In this document: positions 51,985-58,479 of the stretch, one piece after another
How positions within the stretch are numbered: the first letter of the stretch is position 1
Layout: every line of letters starts with the position of its first letter
DNA from: Marinimicrobium sp038419845
GTDB taxonomy: Bacteria; Pseudomonadota; Gammaproteobacteria; Pseudomonadales; Cellvibrionaceae
Direction: 5' to 3'
NCBI RefSeq assembly: GCF_038419845.1
Contig: NZ_JBCAQT010000012.1
Location: 62,001 to 126,000, forward strand
Length of the DNA stretch: 64,000 nucleotides
Notes under the pieces: model-generated
The model's database searches: none
What the model was told of the DNA's origin: nothing
Seen by the model: only the letters and a program-made list of their open reading frames with translations
Made by a program: the position numbers and the translations under genes

Positions 51985-52869
51985 ATGTGGAACTCTGTCA
52001 AGTATTTACCACTAGATTGGCGAAAGCGCGATAATTCTTGCACTCCTCGTGGGCCGAGCATATCAAATGCTCAACCGATAAGCTTCACCATTGGGGGTAG
52101 TCGACTAAAGTTCGGTGCTCCAAAACACAGTCCTCACCGGCGACAAAACATTAGCACGGAGCCCAACAAGTACAAGCATGATGAGTTGTCCGGAGGCCTT
52201 CAGCCATATGCGAGTGACGTAATGGCCAATAATTTCTGGCGCTCGCGGACGATATTTCGACGGGAATGGGCTTTTTGGGGACCCTGGATGACTGGAGCCA
52301 AAGCTCAGCTGGTCATGGCTGTAACTATTGTGGGGCGTGATAAAGACCATGAGTATCAAAACGCATCCTTTTTTCATCCACGCGTTTTTGAGAATGTGGT
52401 GGCGGACTTCCTGAACGCACAATACGGGCACAGCGGTGTTGATGCTGGCTTTCCGTGCCGAGGCCCTATGAACTGGAGGCCATTGCGGGATCTGCCCGTT
52501 TCTGGGGCACGCTGTACGATTTATAAAGTGGGGTATGGCAATCACTTAACAGCCCCAGTGGACTTGCTGCTCTTTCCCGTTACCGACAAACACTTTATAA
52601 AAGTAACCTTCGACCCGAGAATCTACAGCAAAAACAAGTCGGGCCCGCACTTCGACACCACTCCCATTGCAGATCTTCAGGAAGCTATTATCGATACCAT
52701 TCAGCTGGAACTGGGCCCTGAAGCACAAGCGGAATGGAACCGAGTCGCGGCAGATTGTCCGGACATGTCGTTAACCGAACACTTCGCTCCGCTGAAGTGG
52801 CCCATTGATCCTGACAGCCAGGAGATCGCGGTAGAGGATGCCCCCAACCGGTTAACCAAGCTGGCCTAG
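51985..52869 (+). CDS. Unknown protein B2, paralogue of B1
   Basis: The 294-residue soluble protein is clearly related to B1 over its length: FGAPKHSPHRR, REWAFWGPWMTG, SFFHPRVFENVVADFL, MNWRPLRDLPV, LLFPVTDKHFIKVTF, IIDTIQLELGPEAQAEW and FAPLKW. The divergence is large enough for distinct specificities. A ribosome-binding site (AAAAGGGTGA) overlaps the end of the A2 remnant. It has kept an intact frame although its A partner is broken, a pattern common for orphan immunity genes. Its function is unknown. Confidence 0.75.
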   Translation: MWNSVKYLPLDWRKRDNSCTPRGPSISNAQPISFTIGGSRLKFGAPKHSPHRRQNISTEPNKYKHDELSGGLQPYASDVMANNFWRSRTIFRREWAFWGPWMTGAKAQLVMAVTIVGRDKDHEYQNASFFHPRVFENVVADFLNAQYGHSGVDAGFPCRGPMNWRPLRDLPVSGARCTIYKVGYGNHLTAPVDLLLFPVTDKHFIKVTFDPRIYSKNKSGPHFDTTPIADLQEAIIDTIQLELGPEAQAEWNRVAADCPDMSLTEHFAPLKWPIDPDSQEIAVEDAPNRLTKLA

Positions 52870-52876
52870 ACCTAAT

Positions 52877-52938
52877 AAGGGGGCGGAGGGATTTTAATTT
52901 GACCAATTTGTTCAATTTTTAATCCCTCCGTCCCCTTT
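52877..52938. repeat. REP hairpin (family C) between convergent B2 and the DUF2931 gene
   Basis: AAGGGGGCGGAGGGATT (52877-52893) and AATCCCTCCGTCCCCTTT (52921-52938) flank an AT-rich centre. One base differs between the arms. It can serve as a bidirectional terminator for the two converging units. Confidence 0.85.
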
Positions 52939-52954
52939 TTACTTTTTAAGAACG

Positions 52955-53977
52955 TTAATTGATCTCCTCTACCGTGATCTTCTCGAGATCGATATGCTCG
53001 TCGTCTTTATTTCTCACCCGAATGGCGGTTTCGGACCTGGGAAGGCCGGGGGCGATATCGAGGTAGAGCGGGTTGTCGCCGTCGGCCATCTTTTCGAACA
53101 CTTCCAGCATTTCGTCTTCGTCGAAGTGGATAATGTATAAATAATTTCCACTGTGAAAACTCATGCGCTTGGGCAAGGGTCTGGGCTTGGCGGCATCTTC
53201 TTCGCTGAGTGGGTAGCGCAAGTGATAGAGCTCACCGTTGACGTAGTTGATCGTCCCCGGACTGTCAGGGCCCGTCATGCGAAAGAACTTGGGTCGCCAG
53301 TGGTAGTGGGTGCGCATTCGCGACCACTTATCGAAGGGAATGCCCTCTTCTTCCAGGCGCTTTCGCTCTTCTGGCGTGAGGAACTGCTCCAGCGAGTCCT
53401 CATAGTAGTCTTCCCGTGGCTTTGGGTGGTCATTCATGAAGGAATCAGTCCAGTACTTCTTCCAGTCATAGTCGATGGGGTCGGCTTGACCAAAGAAGAT
53501 TTCGGTGGTTTTACCGGCACCAATCAACCAGACGGCAACAGACCCTCCCGGGGCCATACCCACGGCAATCTTATGGTAGCGCTTGGTTTTTGGCGGAGTC
53601 TTGTGACTTTGAAAGCCCTCATTAAACATCTTGACGATGGTTTCATAGGGTAAATCAAACTCTCCCCGATAAAACTGGTCTTCAAGGTAGGAATAGTAGG
53701 TGATGTGCAGCCGATCCGGCAATGGCTTTTGGTCCGGACCCACCACATGGGTGGAAATCGACTTGCCCCAGCCACCGTAGACGGTTTTTCCGCTGGGCAC
53801 ATAAAGTCCGTGATCTTTTCCGGGGTATAAAAATGTTCCTGAGACAACCTTCATCGGATAGTCTTTGGGGGCCGACTCCGAGGCCATCCAATCCGCTTTG
53901 GTCATAGGGTCCTCACAACCGAGTAACAGTAAAAAAGCCGATATCAGTGTGGTTCGGCGCCGTGCCTTAACCTTCAT
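52955..53977 (-). CDS. DUF2931 family lipoprotein (candidate immunity protein of the Tle effector)
   Basis: The ATG at 53975-53977 gives 340 residues with a lipoprotein signal (LISAFLLLLGCEDP, lipobox LLGC). DUF2931 features are KTVYGGWGKS, LPDRLHITYYSYLEDQFYRGEF, IAVGMAPGGSVAVWL and WKKYW. DUF2931 lipoproteins often lie beside DUF2235 type VI effectors and are candidate periplasmic immunity proteins against them. It overlaps the lipase gene by 11 bp. A long C-terminal extension after about residue 210 (LEQFLTPEERKRLEEEGIPF) goes beyond the core domain. Confidence 0.85.
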   Translation of the reverse strand: MKVKARRRTTLISAFLLLLGCEDPMTKADWMASESAPKDYPMKVVSGTFLYPGKDHGLYVPSGKTVYGGWGKSISTHVVGPDQKPLPDRLHITYYSYLEDQFYRGEFDLPYETIVKMFNEGFQSHKTPPKTKRYHKIAVGMAPGGSVAVWLIGAGKTTEIFFGQADPIDYDWKKYWTDSFMNDHPKPREDYYEDSLEQFLTPEERKRLEEEGIPFDKWSRMRTHYHWRPKFFRMTGPDSPGTINYVNGELYHLRYPLSEEDAAKPRPLPKRMSFHSGNYLYIIHFDEDEMLEVFEKMADGDNPLYLDIAPGLPRSETAIRVRNKDDEHIDLEKITVEEIN

Positions 53978-55283
53978 GGTATTGCCGCCTGCGTTGTCCG
54001 CTTTTAAGTCTGGGCGCCATGCCCACCCCCGAGTAGTGTGCCGATAAGTGTAGGTACTGGTGGCGAATAATGTAAAGCAATGGGTCTCGTACCTGCCAGT
54101 CCTCCGGCCTGGAGTCCGAAACCGATCCCACATAAGCTTTTATTCGGCCCTCCAACTCCCGAAGCTCCGCAGACTCTTCTCTCAAATCGACAATATTGGG
54201 AAATTCTTTTGAATTCATTTTCATCCCCTCCTCTTTAATAAAGTCCGCCATCATACCAAGGGGGATCTTGCTGTAGCTGGCCTTCACCAGCGCTCTCTTC
54301 GCATGAATCACGTAGTTCAAGGTATTGCGAGAGGTAGGCAGGGTCAGCTCACCGGGCCGATACCAGCCCTGCCCCAACAGCCAGTCCCGATCTGCATGCC
54401 GGTCCCGCTGAGCCCCCTTGAATACAATCTGGGCTTCTTCACCGTCCCGGTAGCCGCCTCCGATATCGCTGTGCGCCCCGGGAAGGCAGATTCTCCGTCC
54501 CTTACCCCCAGCACTCTTGATGGTCGTCAGGGAGAAGTTCTCCCGATACTCCTCCGAAGCTTCGAGTTGAACCACGCGCTTCGCTCGGCGTATGGCATCC
54601 AGCTTGAGCGCACCCACATCGTTACTGAAAGACAGGCCGTGAGACGATACAGTCTCAAACAGCCCGACAAAATTGATCTCGATTTTCTCCGCTGGAAACC
54701 CCTCGACTTCCAATTGTTCAGCAATAGGCTCCCCACCCTCATCCATCAGCCGGTGAACACAATGACGCGCACTCGCCGCGCCTCGGCTAAAACCAAAGAG
54801 ATCAATGGCCAGCTTTTCCAGAACGGCATCCTCTTCCGCGCTTTGAAATAGCGTGTCCAGCTCCGTCACTGCAACGTTGATACCTTTCTTGACTTTTTCC
54901 TCAATACCGGTAGATCCCGTGCCCAGCGTCAACCCTCTCCGGCGATCATGTTCACGGTCCTCCGTGCCGGCCCCTTCCGTGTAAACCGATAAGGCGTGAT
55001 CGAAAGATTTCGGCGGCTTTTCAGGGTCGAGCTGCTCCTCGAGCAGTGCAATATTGGACTTGGCATTGTTATAGCTTTGATAAGCCTTCAGTTCCACCCA
55101 CTGATCGGCCAGATCCCGATACACCTCGGTGTTATTCTCCCGCTCCTCAACATTGGTTCGGTTATTCGCCGTGCCATCAAAAAACAGCAACAGCCTGACC
55201 TTGAGCTTCTTCTTGCCCTCACCCTCTTCCCCACTACTCTTCGGTGGCTCCGGCACAAACACGCCTTCTCCTATCTCAGTCAT
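53967..55283 (-). CDS. DUF2235/Tle1-like phospholipase (type VI secretion effector family)
   Basis: The 438 residues show the DUF2235 alpha/beta-hydrolase: KVRLLLFFDGTANNRTN at the start, nucleophile motif GFSRGAASAR (G-x-S-x-G), LFETVSSHG, and the acid motif LPGAHSDIGGGYRDGEE. A histidine near the C-terminus (HLSAHYSG) may complete the triad. Tle1 members are lipases injected by type VI secretion that destroy target membranes. There is no signal peptide, as expected. No VgrG, PAAR or T6SS structural gene is in the window. It is coupled (ATGA) to the thiolase-fold gene upstream and to the lipoprotein gene downstream. Confidence 0.87.
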   Translation of the reverse strand: MTEIGEGVFVPEPPKSSGEEGEGKKKLKVRLLLFFDGTANNRTNVEERENNTEVYRDLADQWVELKAYQSYNNAKSNIALLEEQLDPEKPPKSFDHALSVYTEGAGTEDREHDRRRGLTLGTGSTGIEEKVKKGINVAVTELDTLFQSAEEDAVLEKLAIDLFGFSRGAASARHCVHRLMDEGGEPIAEQLEVEGFPAEKIEINFVGLFETVSSHGLSFSNDVGALKLDAIRRAKRVVQLEASEEYRENFSLTTIKSAGGKGRRICLPGAHSDIGGGYRDGEEAQIVFKGAQRDRHADRDWLLGQGWYRPGELTLPTSRNTLNYVIHAKRALVKASYSKIPLGMMADFIKEEGMKMNSKEFPNIVDLREESAELRELEGRIKAYVGSVSDSRPEDWQVRDPLLYIIRHQYLHLSAHYSGVGMAPRLKSGQRRRQYHEG

Positions 55284-56377
55284 ATCGCTCCTCCTTCAGT
55301 CCTCTCCCTGGCCAAATCGCGTTTTTCCAGTATCAGCGCCCCGCGCAAGCCGGTGTCCGAAGAGCTGTACACCAGGTGCGCGTCCGCGTTCGGATTATTC
55401 AGCAGATCAAACGCGGCCAGAGCCATCAACGACGGGGCCGTGGCACTACCGAGGTCACCGTAGTACTCGGCGGGATGAACCAGGTGCGCGTCACCCAGCC
55501 GTTTCTGGCTACGAATCATCGCGACCCCATACTCCTTGGCCCAGTAGCGCTCGCCGTTCATGCTGCTGTAGATGCTGTGGATGGGCGGCCCGGCGTAGTG
55601 CTCCAATACCGCTTTAAAGGCCGCATCCAGTCCCTCCCCCAGATAGGGCTCATCGGAAAACCAATCGCCGGGCTCCTGAGCCAGCCCCGGCGGATGAACC
55701 ACCAGAACTTTTCCGTCCTCTACCATCGCCTTACGCGGCTCGGCCGTCAGCACAATAAAGGCGGCGCCCTCCCCTGGCACATAGCCGTCGGTCGGGCCCA
55801 GGGTCATCAGCCGATTCTGCTGCTCAGGCACACGCAGGCGGGTGTAATTGTTCGGTGAGTCGCTCGCGCCGATGACCATGCCATCCGGATAAACGTCCGC
55901 CAGATAATCATAGGCAAATTCCATCGCCTCAATACCGGCCGCGCGCCCTGAGTGCAAGCTCCGCAAAAGTTCGGGGTTCAACCAGGCATGACCGGACAGG
56001 GCCAGATTGGCTTTCAGTTTGTCCAGCGGAAGGCAGTCGGCTTCCAGCTCCGGCTCATTCATCGCCAAAACCAGAGGCGCCTGTGCGGGAAGAGCGCCCT
56101 GCTCCGTTATCTGCGCCAGCGCATGAAGCGCCATCTTGATGGCATGATCCTGGGGTTCGCTGTATTGGTCACCCTCATCAATCTCCCAGCCGGGCTGATC
56201 AAAGACGGCATCGGGCACGGGGGCCAGACGTATGGGGTCACCGTTATCGTCAACAAATCGGGAGAGGGTGTAGCGGTTGATGCCGGCGCCAGCCGCGGCC
56301 CACACCATGGGAGCCGAGCCACCCAAGGCATTAATCATACCCATGCCGGAGAGATAGAGTCGTGAAGCGTCGTCCAT
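55280..56377 (-). CDS. Thiolase-fold (beta-ketoacyl synthase-like) protein without the catalytic cysteine
   Basis: The 365 residues resemble 3-oxoacyl-ACP synthases in fold (LSGMGMINALGGS, GYVPGEGAAFIVL, YYGDLGSATAPSLMALAAFDLL). Where such enzymes carry Cys in A-C-x-S-G, this protein reads SLHSGRAAGIEAM, so it is probably not a condensing enzyme. Proteins like this are found next to DUF2169, PAAR-like and effector genes in type VI loci, where an adaptor or chaperone role is suspected. It overlaps the lipase gene by 4 bp and is first in the three-gene unit. Confidence 0.78.
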   Translation of the reverse strand: MDDASRLYLSGMGMINALGGSAPMVWAAAGAGINRYTLSRFVDDNGDPIRLAPVPDAVFDQPGWEIDEGDQYSEPQDHAIKMALHALAQITEQGALPAQAPLVLAMNEPELEADCLPLDKLKANLALSGHAWLNPELLRSLHSGRAAGIEAMEFAYDYLADVYPDGMVIGASDSPNNYTRLRVPEQQNRLMTLGPTDGYVPGEGAAFIVLTAEPRKAMVEDGKVLVVHPPGLAQEPGDWFSDEPYLGEGLDAAFKAVLEHYAGPPIHSIYSSMNGERYWAKEYGVAMIRSQKRLGDAHLVHPAEYYGDLGSATAPSLMALAAFDLLNNPNADAHLVYSSSDTGLRGALILEKRDLARERTEGGAI

Positions 56378-56536
56378 GTACGCAGCGTCCTTGTCCAGAT
56401 CTCAAAACTGAGTCTTGAGTCTATTAATCGAACAGGAGGCGTGCAAGTGGAGCGGAGGGTCTTGCGGTTATTTTGTGAAAGGGCTCACATTGAACCGGGC
56501 GAGAGAATGGTTAAAATTCAAACAAATTGATCAAAA

Positions 56537-56797
56537 TTAAATCCCTCCGTCCCCTTTTTTATAGTGATCCCAGATCAGGAGGAGGAGGCCGACGAAGAAC
56601 CCCACGTGGGCGAACATGGCGCCGCCGGCGAAGATCAGGCTCAGCGCCATGGGGTTGCTATCGCTGGGGCCGAAGGTCACATAGCCCATGAAGGGCAGCG
56701 CTGTCACAAAGAGGAGCAACAGGCTGTAGGCGATGATCTTCAGGCCCCGGGACGACTTGCTGCGCCAGATCGCGGTTATGGGGTTCTTCAACTCCAT
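56537..56797 (-). CDS. Small two-helix membrane protein
   Basis: The 86 residues have two hydrophobic helices (IIAYSLLLLFVTALPFMGYV and LIFAGGAMFAHVGFFVGLLLL). Its last codons, KKGDGGI and stop, are the family C REP arm read in frame, so the repeat supplied the C-terminus. It follows the lipoprotein gene by 11 bp on the same strand and is likely co-transcribed. Function unknown. Confidence 0.65.
   Translation of the reverse strand: MELKNPITAIWRSKSSRGLKIIAYSLLLLFVTALPFMGYVTFGPSDSNPMALSLIFAGGAMFAHVGFFVGLLLLIWDHYKKGDGGI
56540..56557. repeat. Solo REP arm (family C)
   Basis: AATCCCTCCGTCCCCTTT matches the right arm of the other copies; the left arm is not recognisable in the 60 bp before it, although the AT-rich centre (aaattgatcaaaatt) is. 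It overlaps the end of the small membrane protein gene. Confidence 0.8.
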
Positions 56798-56808
56798 CGG
56801 CTAGCGGG

Positions 56809-57249
56809 TTACAGCTGCGCCAGGGTGGTCGGCTGCTTGGCCAGCAGGGCCTGCAGCTGCTCCCTGGACTCCATAGCGCGCACCTGCACATTGCTGGCCT
56901 GCAGGTCGACATTCATACCAAGCTCTTCATTGACCACTTTCTCCAGCGCTTCCTGGTCCACTTGGCCATCGGCGCGTGTCACCCGCTCCATCTGCTCGTC
57001 AGTCAACTGGGCGCTGCCACCGGGCAGGTAGATGGTGCCGTTGGAGAAATCCACGGCGAAGGCGACCACACCGGGGATGACCCAAAGGAGCAACCCGACC
57101 GCGTTCAGCGCGACAATGGCCGGATCAAGCCGCCCTCCGGTCTGGCCCTTGCGCTCAGGATGCAACACCGTGCCGCAGGCGGTGGTCTGCAGAATCAGAC
57201 CCGCACACAGACCAACAGCCAAGGCTTTGCTTAAACGATTGATACGCAT
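56809..57249 (-). CDS. Small lipoprotein of unknown function
   Basis: The ATG at 57247-57249 gives 146 residues with a lipoprotein signal (ALAVGLCAGLILQTTACGTV). The CGTVLHPERKGQTGGRLDP and GLLLWVIPGVVAFAVDFSNGTIYLP segments belong to a conserved small lipoprotein type found in many gammaproteobacteria, which has an inner hydrophobic stretch and a Gln/Glu-rich C-terminus. It pairs with the following small membrane protein gene. Its job is not known. Confidence 0.8.
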   Translation of the reverse strand: MRINRLSKALAVGLCAGLILQTTACGTVLHPERKGQTGGRLDPAIVALNAVGLLLWVIPGVVAFAVDFSNGTIYLPGGSAQLTDEQMERVTRADGQVDQEALEKVVNEELGMNVDLQASNVQVRAMESREQLQALLAKQPTTLAQL

Positions 57250-57307
57250 AGAGTTTTCCTCTCTTTTTGGACGATGTCTTTCCAAGGACTATAGCACACA
57301 GCCCCAA

Positions 57308-57370
57308 AAAGGGGACGGAGGGACTATTTTTTAACCAGGTTGATCAAAATTAAATCCCTCCGTCCCCTTT
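57308..57370. repeat. REP hairpin (family C)
   Basis: AAAGGGGACGGAGGGACT (57308-57325) and AATCCCTCCGTCCCCTTT (57353-57370) form the arms around an AT-rich centre, with one mismatch (C for T in the left arm). It is the last of the five copies and lies upstream of the lipoprotein gene. Confidence 0.88.
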
Positions 57371-57372
57371 TC

Positions 57373-57408
57373 GGTGGGCGGAGCCCACCCTACGGGGCTC
57401 CGCCCACC
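57373..57408. repeat. Family B repeat unit abutting the REP hairpin
   Basis: GGTGGGCGGAGCCCACCCTA (57373-57392) is followed by GGGCTCCGCCCACC in the opposite sense. It starts 2 bp after the REP copy. Confidence 0.8.
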
Positions 57409-57419
57409 AAAAAAAAGGG

Positions 57420-57447
57420 TTGCAAAATCAGACGGTTTTGGTAAAGT
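57420..57447 (+). promoter_or_regulatory. Candidate promoter of tRNA-Val(GAC)
   Basis: TTGCAA (57420-57425) and TAAAGT (57442-57447) are 16 bp apart, with a GC-rich discriminator (tcgcgcctc). The tRNA begins 17 bp later. Both boxes are weak matches. Confidence 0.5.
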
Positions 57448-57463
57448 TCGCGCCTCAACAAAT

Positions 57464-57540
<77 letters not shown>

Positions 57541-57550
57541 AATACCAAAA

Positions 57551-57585
57551 AACGGCTTGCGCCCCCGGGCTCAAGCCGTTTTTTT
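57551..57585 (+). terminator. Rho-independent terminator after tRNA-Val
   Basis: AACGGCTTG (57551-57559) pairs with CAAGCCGTT (57572-57580), and Ts follow. It ends the single-tRNA transcript. Confidence 0.88.
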
Positions 57586-57691
57586 ATGTCCAGGACGGAC
57601 GGGCCGAAAATTGCTCCTGCATATTCGGCATTTCCGCCGTCCGTGGCGGTCATATGCAGTGAGCACAGGGACGTACAGCGAACTGCATTCT

Positions 57692-57807
57692 GGTGGGCGG
57701 AGCCCACCCTACGAGATGGGTGACAGCGGAGCCCGTAGGGTGGGCTCCGCCCACCGATACCACCCGAACAAAAAATGGCCGTACGCGTAGGGTGGGCTCC
57801 GCCCACC
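57692..57807. repeat. Family B repeats, three units
   Basis: GGTGGGCGGAGCCCACCCTA (57692-57711) is followed by two units in the opposite sense (GTAGGGTGGGCTCCGCCCAC at about 57736 and 57788). Spacers are unrelated. Confidence 0.83.
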
Positions 57808-57816
57808 GACACCACC

Positions 57817-57841
57817 AAAAAAATGCCCGCACAGGGCGGGC
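57817..57841 (-). terminator. Rho-independent terminator of rmf
   Basis: On the minus strand GCCCGC and GCGGGC (57841-57836 and 57830-57825) form a stem with loop CCTGT, followed by A and seven T. It lies 56 bp after the rmf stop. Confidence 0.85.
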
Positions 57842-57896
57842 AGTTGAGGAGAAGTTGGCCAACAATGATCTCAGTCAAAGATCAGGGCCGAGAGGG

Positions 57897-58112
57897 TCAC
57901 GGATGAGGGTGTAAATTACTGAGTTTCTGCACCTGAGCCATGACGTTGTAACCGTCCCACTGATCCGTGCGGGCCTCGCGCCAGCCTGCGAGCCACTCCT
58001 GTCTGGCCTGGCCTGTTTCATGCGGGCACAAGCTGCGAGAGCGGCCAGCAATACCGGCTTGATATCCCTTACCAAATGCGCGTTCTGTGTGGTTACGTTT
58101 TTGACTTTTCAT
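57897..58112 (-). CDS. rmf: Ribosome modulation factor Rmf
   Basis: Rmf joins 70S ribosomes into inactive 100S dimers in stationary phase. Starting at ATG 58110-58112 (AGAGGTG upstream) it has 71 residues: MKSQKRNHTERAFGKGYQAG, GIAGRSRSLCPHETGQARQEWLAGWREARTDQWDGY. It has the QKR, GYQAGIAGRS, CPH and WLxGWREA features of Rmf; the C-terminus is longer than the 55 residues of E. coli, as in pseudomonads. A structured leader (58141-58257) precedes it and a strong terminator follows. Confidence 0.95.
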   Translation of the reverse strand: MKSQKRNHTERAFGKGYQAGIAGRSRSLCPHETGQARQEWLAGWREARTDQWDGYNVMAQVQKLSNLHPHP

Positions 58113-58479
58113 GATGTGATGCACCTCTTTGTCGCGGTTAATCTTGCGTGTCCCGGGTCCAGCCGGGTTAAGATGGCGCCGCGCTGGGCGAGTGAAAGCC
58201 CTTGGCGGGTGGCGCCGGGAGGTACTGCATCGCTTCCCTCTGAGGGATGGCGCGGCGTGATCGCACCGATGGATCGGGGAGGCGAGTGCTCAGTACAGCA
58301 AAAAGCCCCTCCCCTGTGAACGATTTTATTTTTATAGCCACCCCCGTTAATATGGCACATCGCTCTAGCCAGCCATTTGACAAACAGGCCCCCCTGATCA
58401 TTAAAGGGCTGAGCGGACGAACGCCCCCGACACCGACCCCGTATCGGTGATTTGAACGCCGATATATCGAGGACCGCAA
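58113..58479. other. 367 bp divergent region between rmf and rlmKL
   Basis: No gene is seen. It contains the structured rmf leader (58141-58257) and a GGGGAGG/CCTCCCC inverted repeat (58276-58282 and 58309-58315). An AT-rich stretch (cgattttatttttatagcc) near 58320 could hold the promoters. The rlmKL ribosome-binding site GAGGA lies at 58468-58472. Confidence 0.6.
58141..58257 (-). ncRNA. Structured leader of rmf (candidate rmf RNA motif)
   Basis: Read on the minus strand, 58257-58250 pairs with 58184-58177 (CGCCGCGC/GCGCGGCG) and closes a multi-hairpin domain. Inside are CCCTCAGAGGG, a GGGAAG/CTTCCC-type stem, GGCGCC-rich pairing and GGGC/GCCC around a loop. A second domain (58174-58141) has outer stem ATCTT/AAGAT and inner CCCGG/CCGGG. 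The start codon lies 28 bases later. A conserved RNA called the rmf motif has been reported in rmf leaders of Pseudomonas; whether this is the same fold needs a covariance-model search. Confidence 0.5.

Larger units (their letters stand above)
57586..57896. other. Gene-free region between tRNA-Val and rmf, mostly repeats
   Basis: About 310 bp with no gene. It holds family B repeats (57692-57807) and the rmf terminator (57817-57841). Nothing further was seen. Confidence 0.6.

Noticed and set aside
55280..56377. Functional FabF/FabB-type fatty acid synthase
   Set aside because: The active-site cysteine is missing and the gene is coupled to an effector lipase, not to fab genes.
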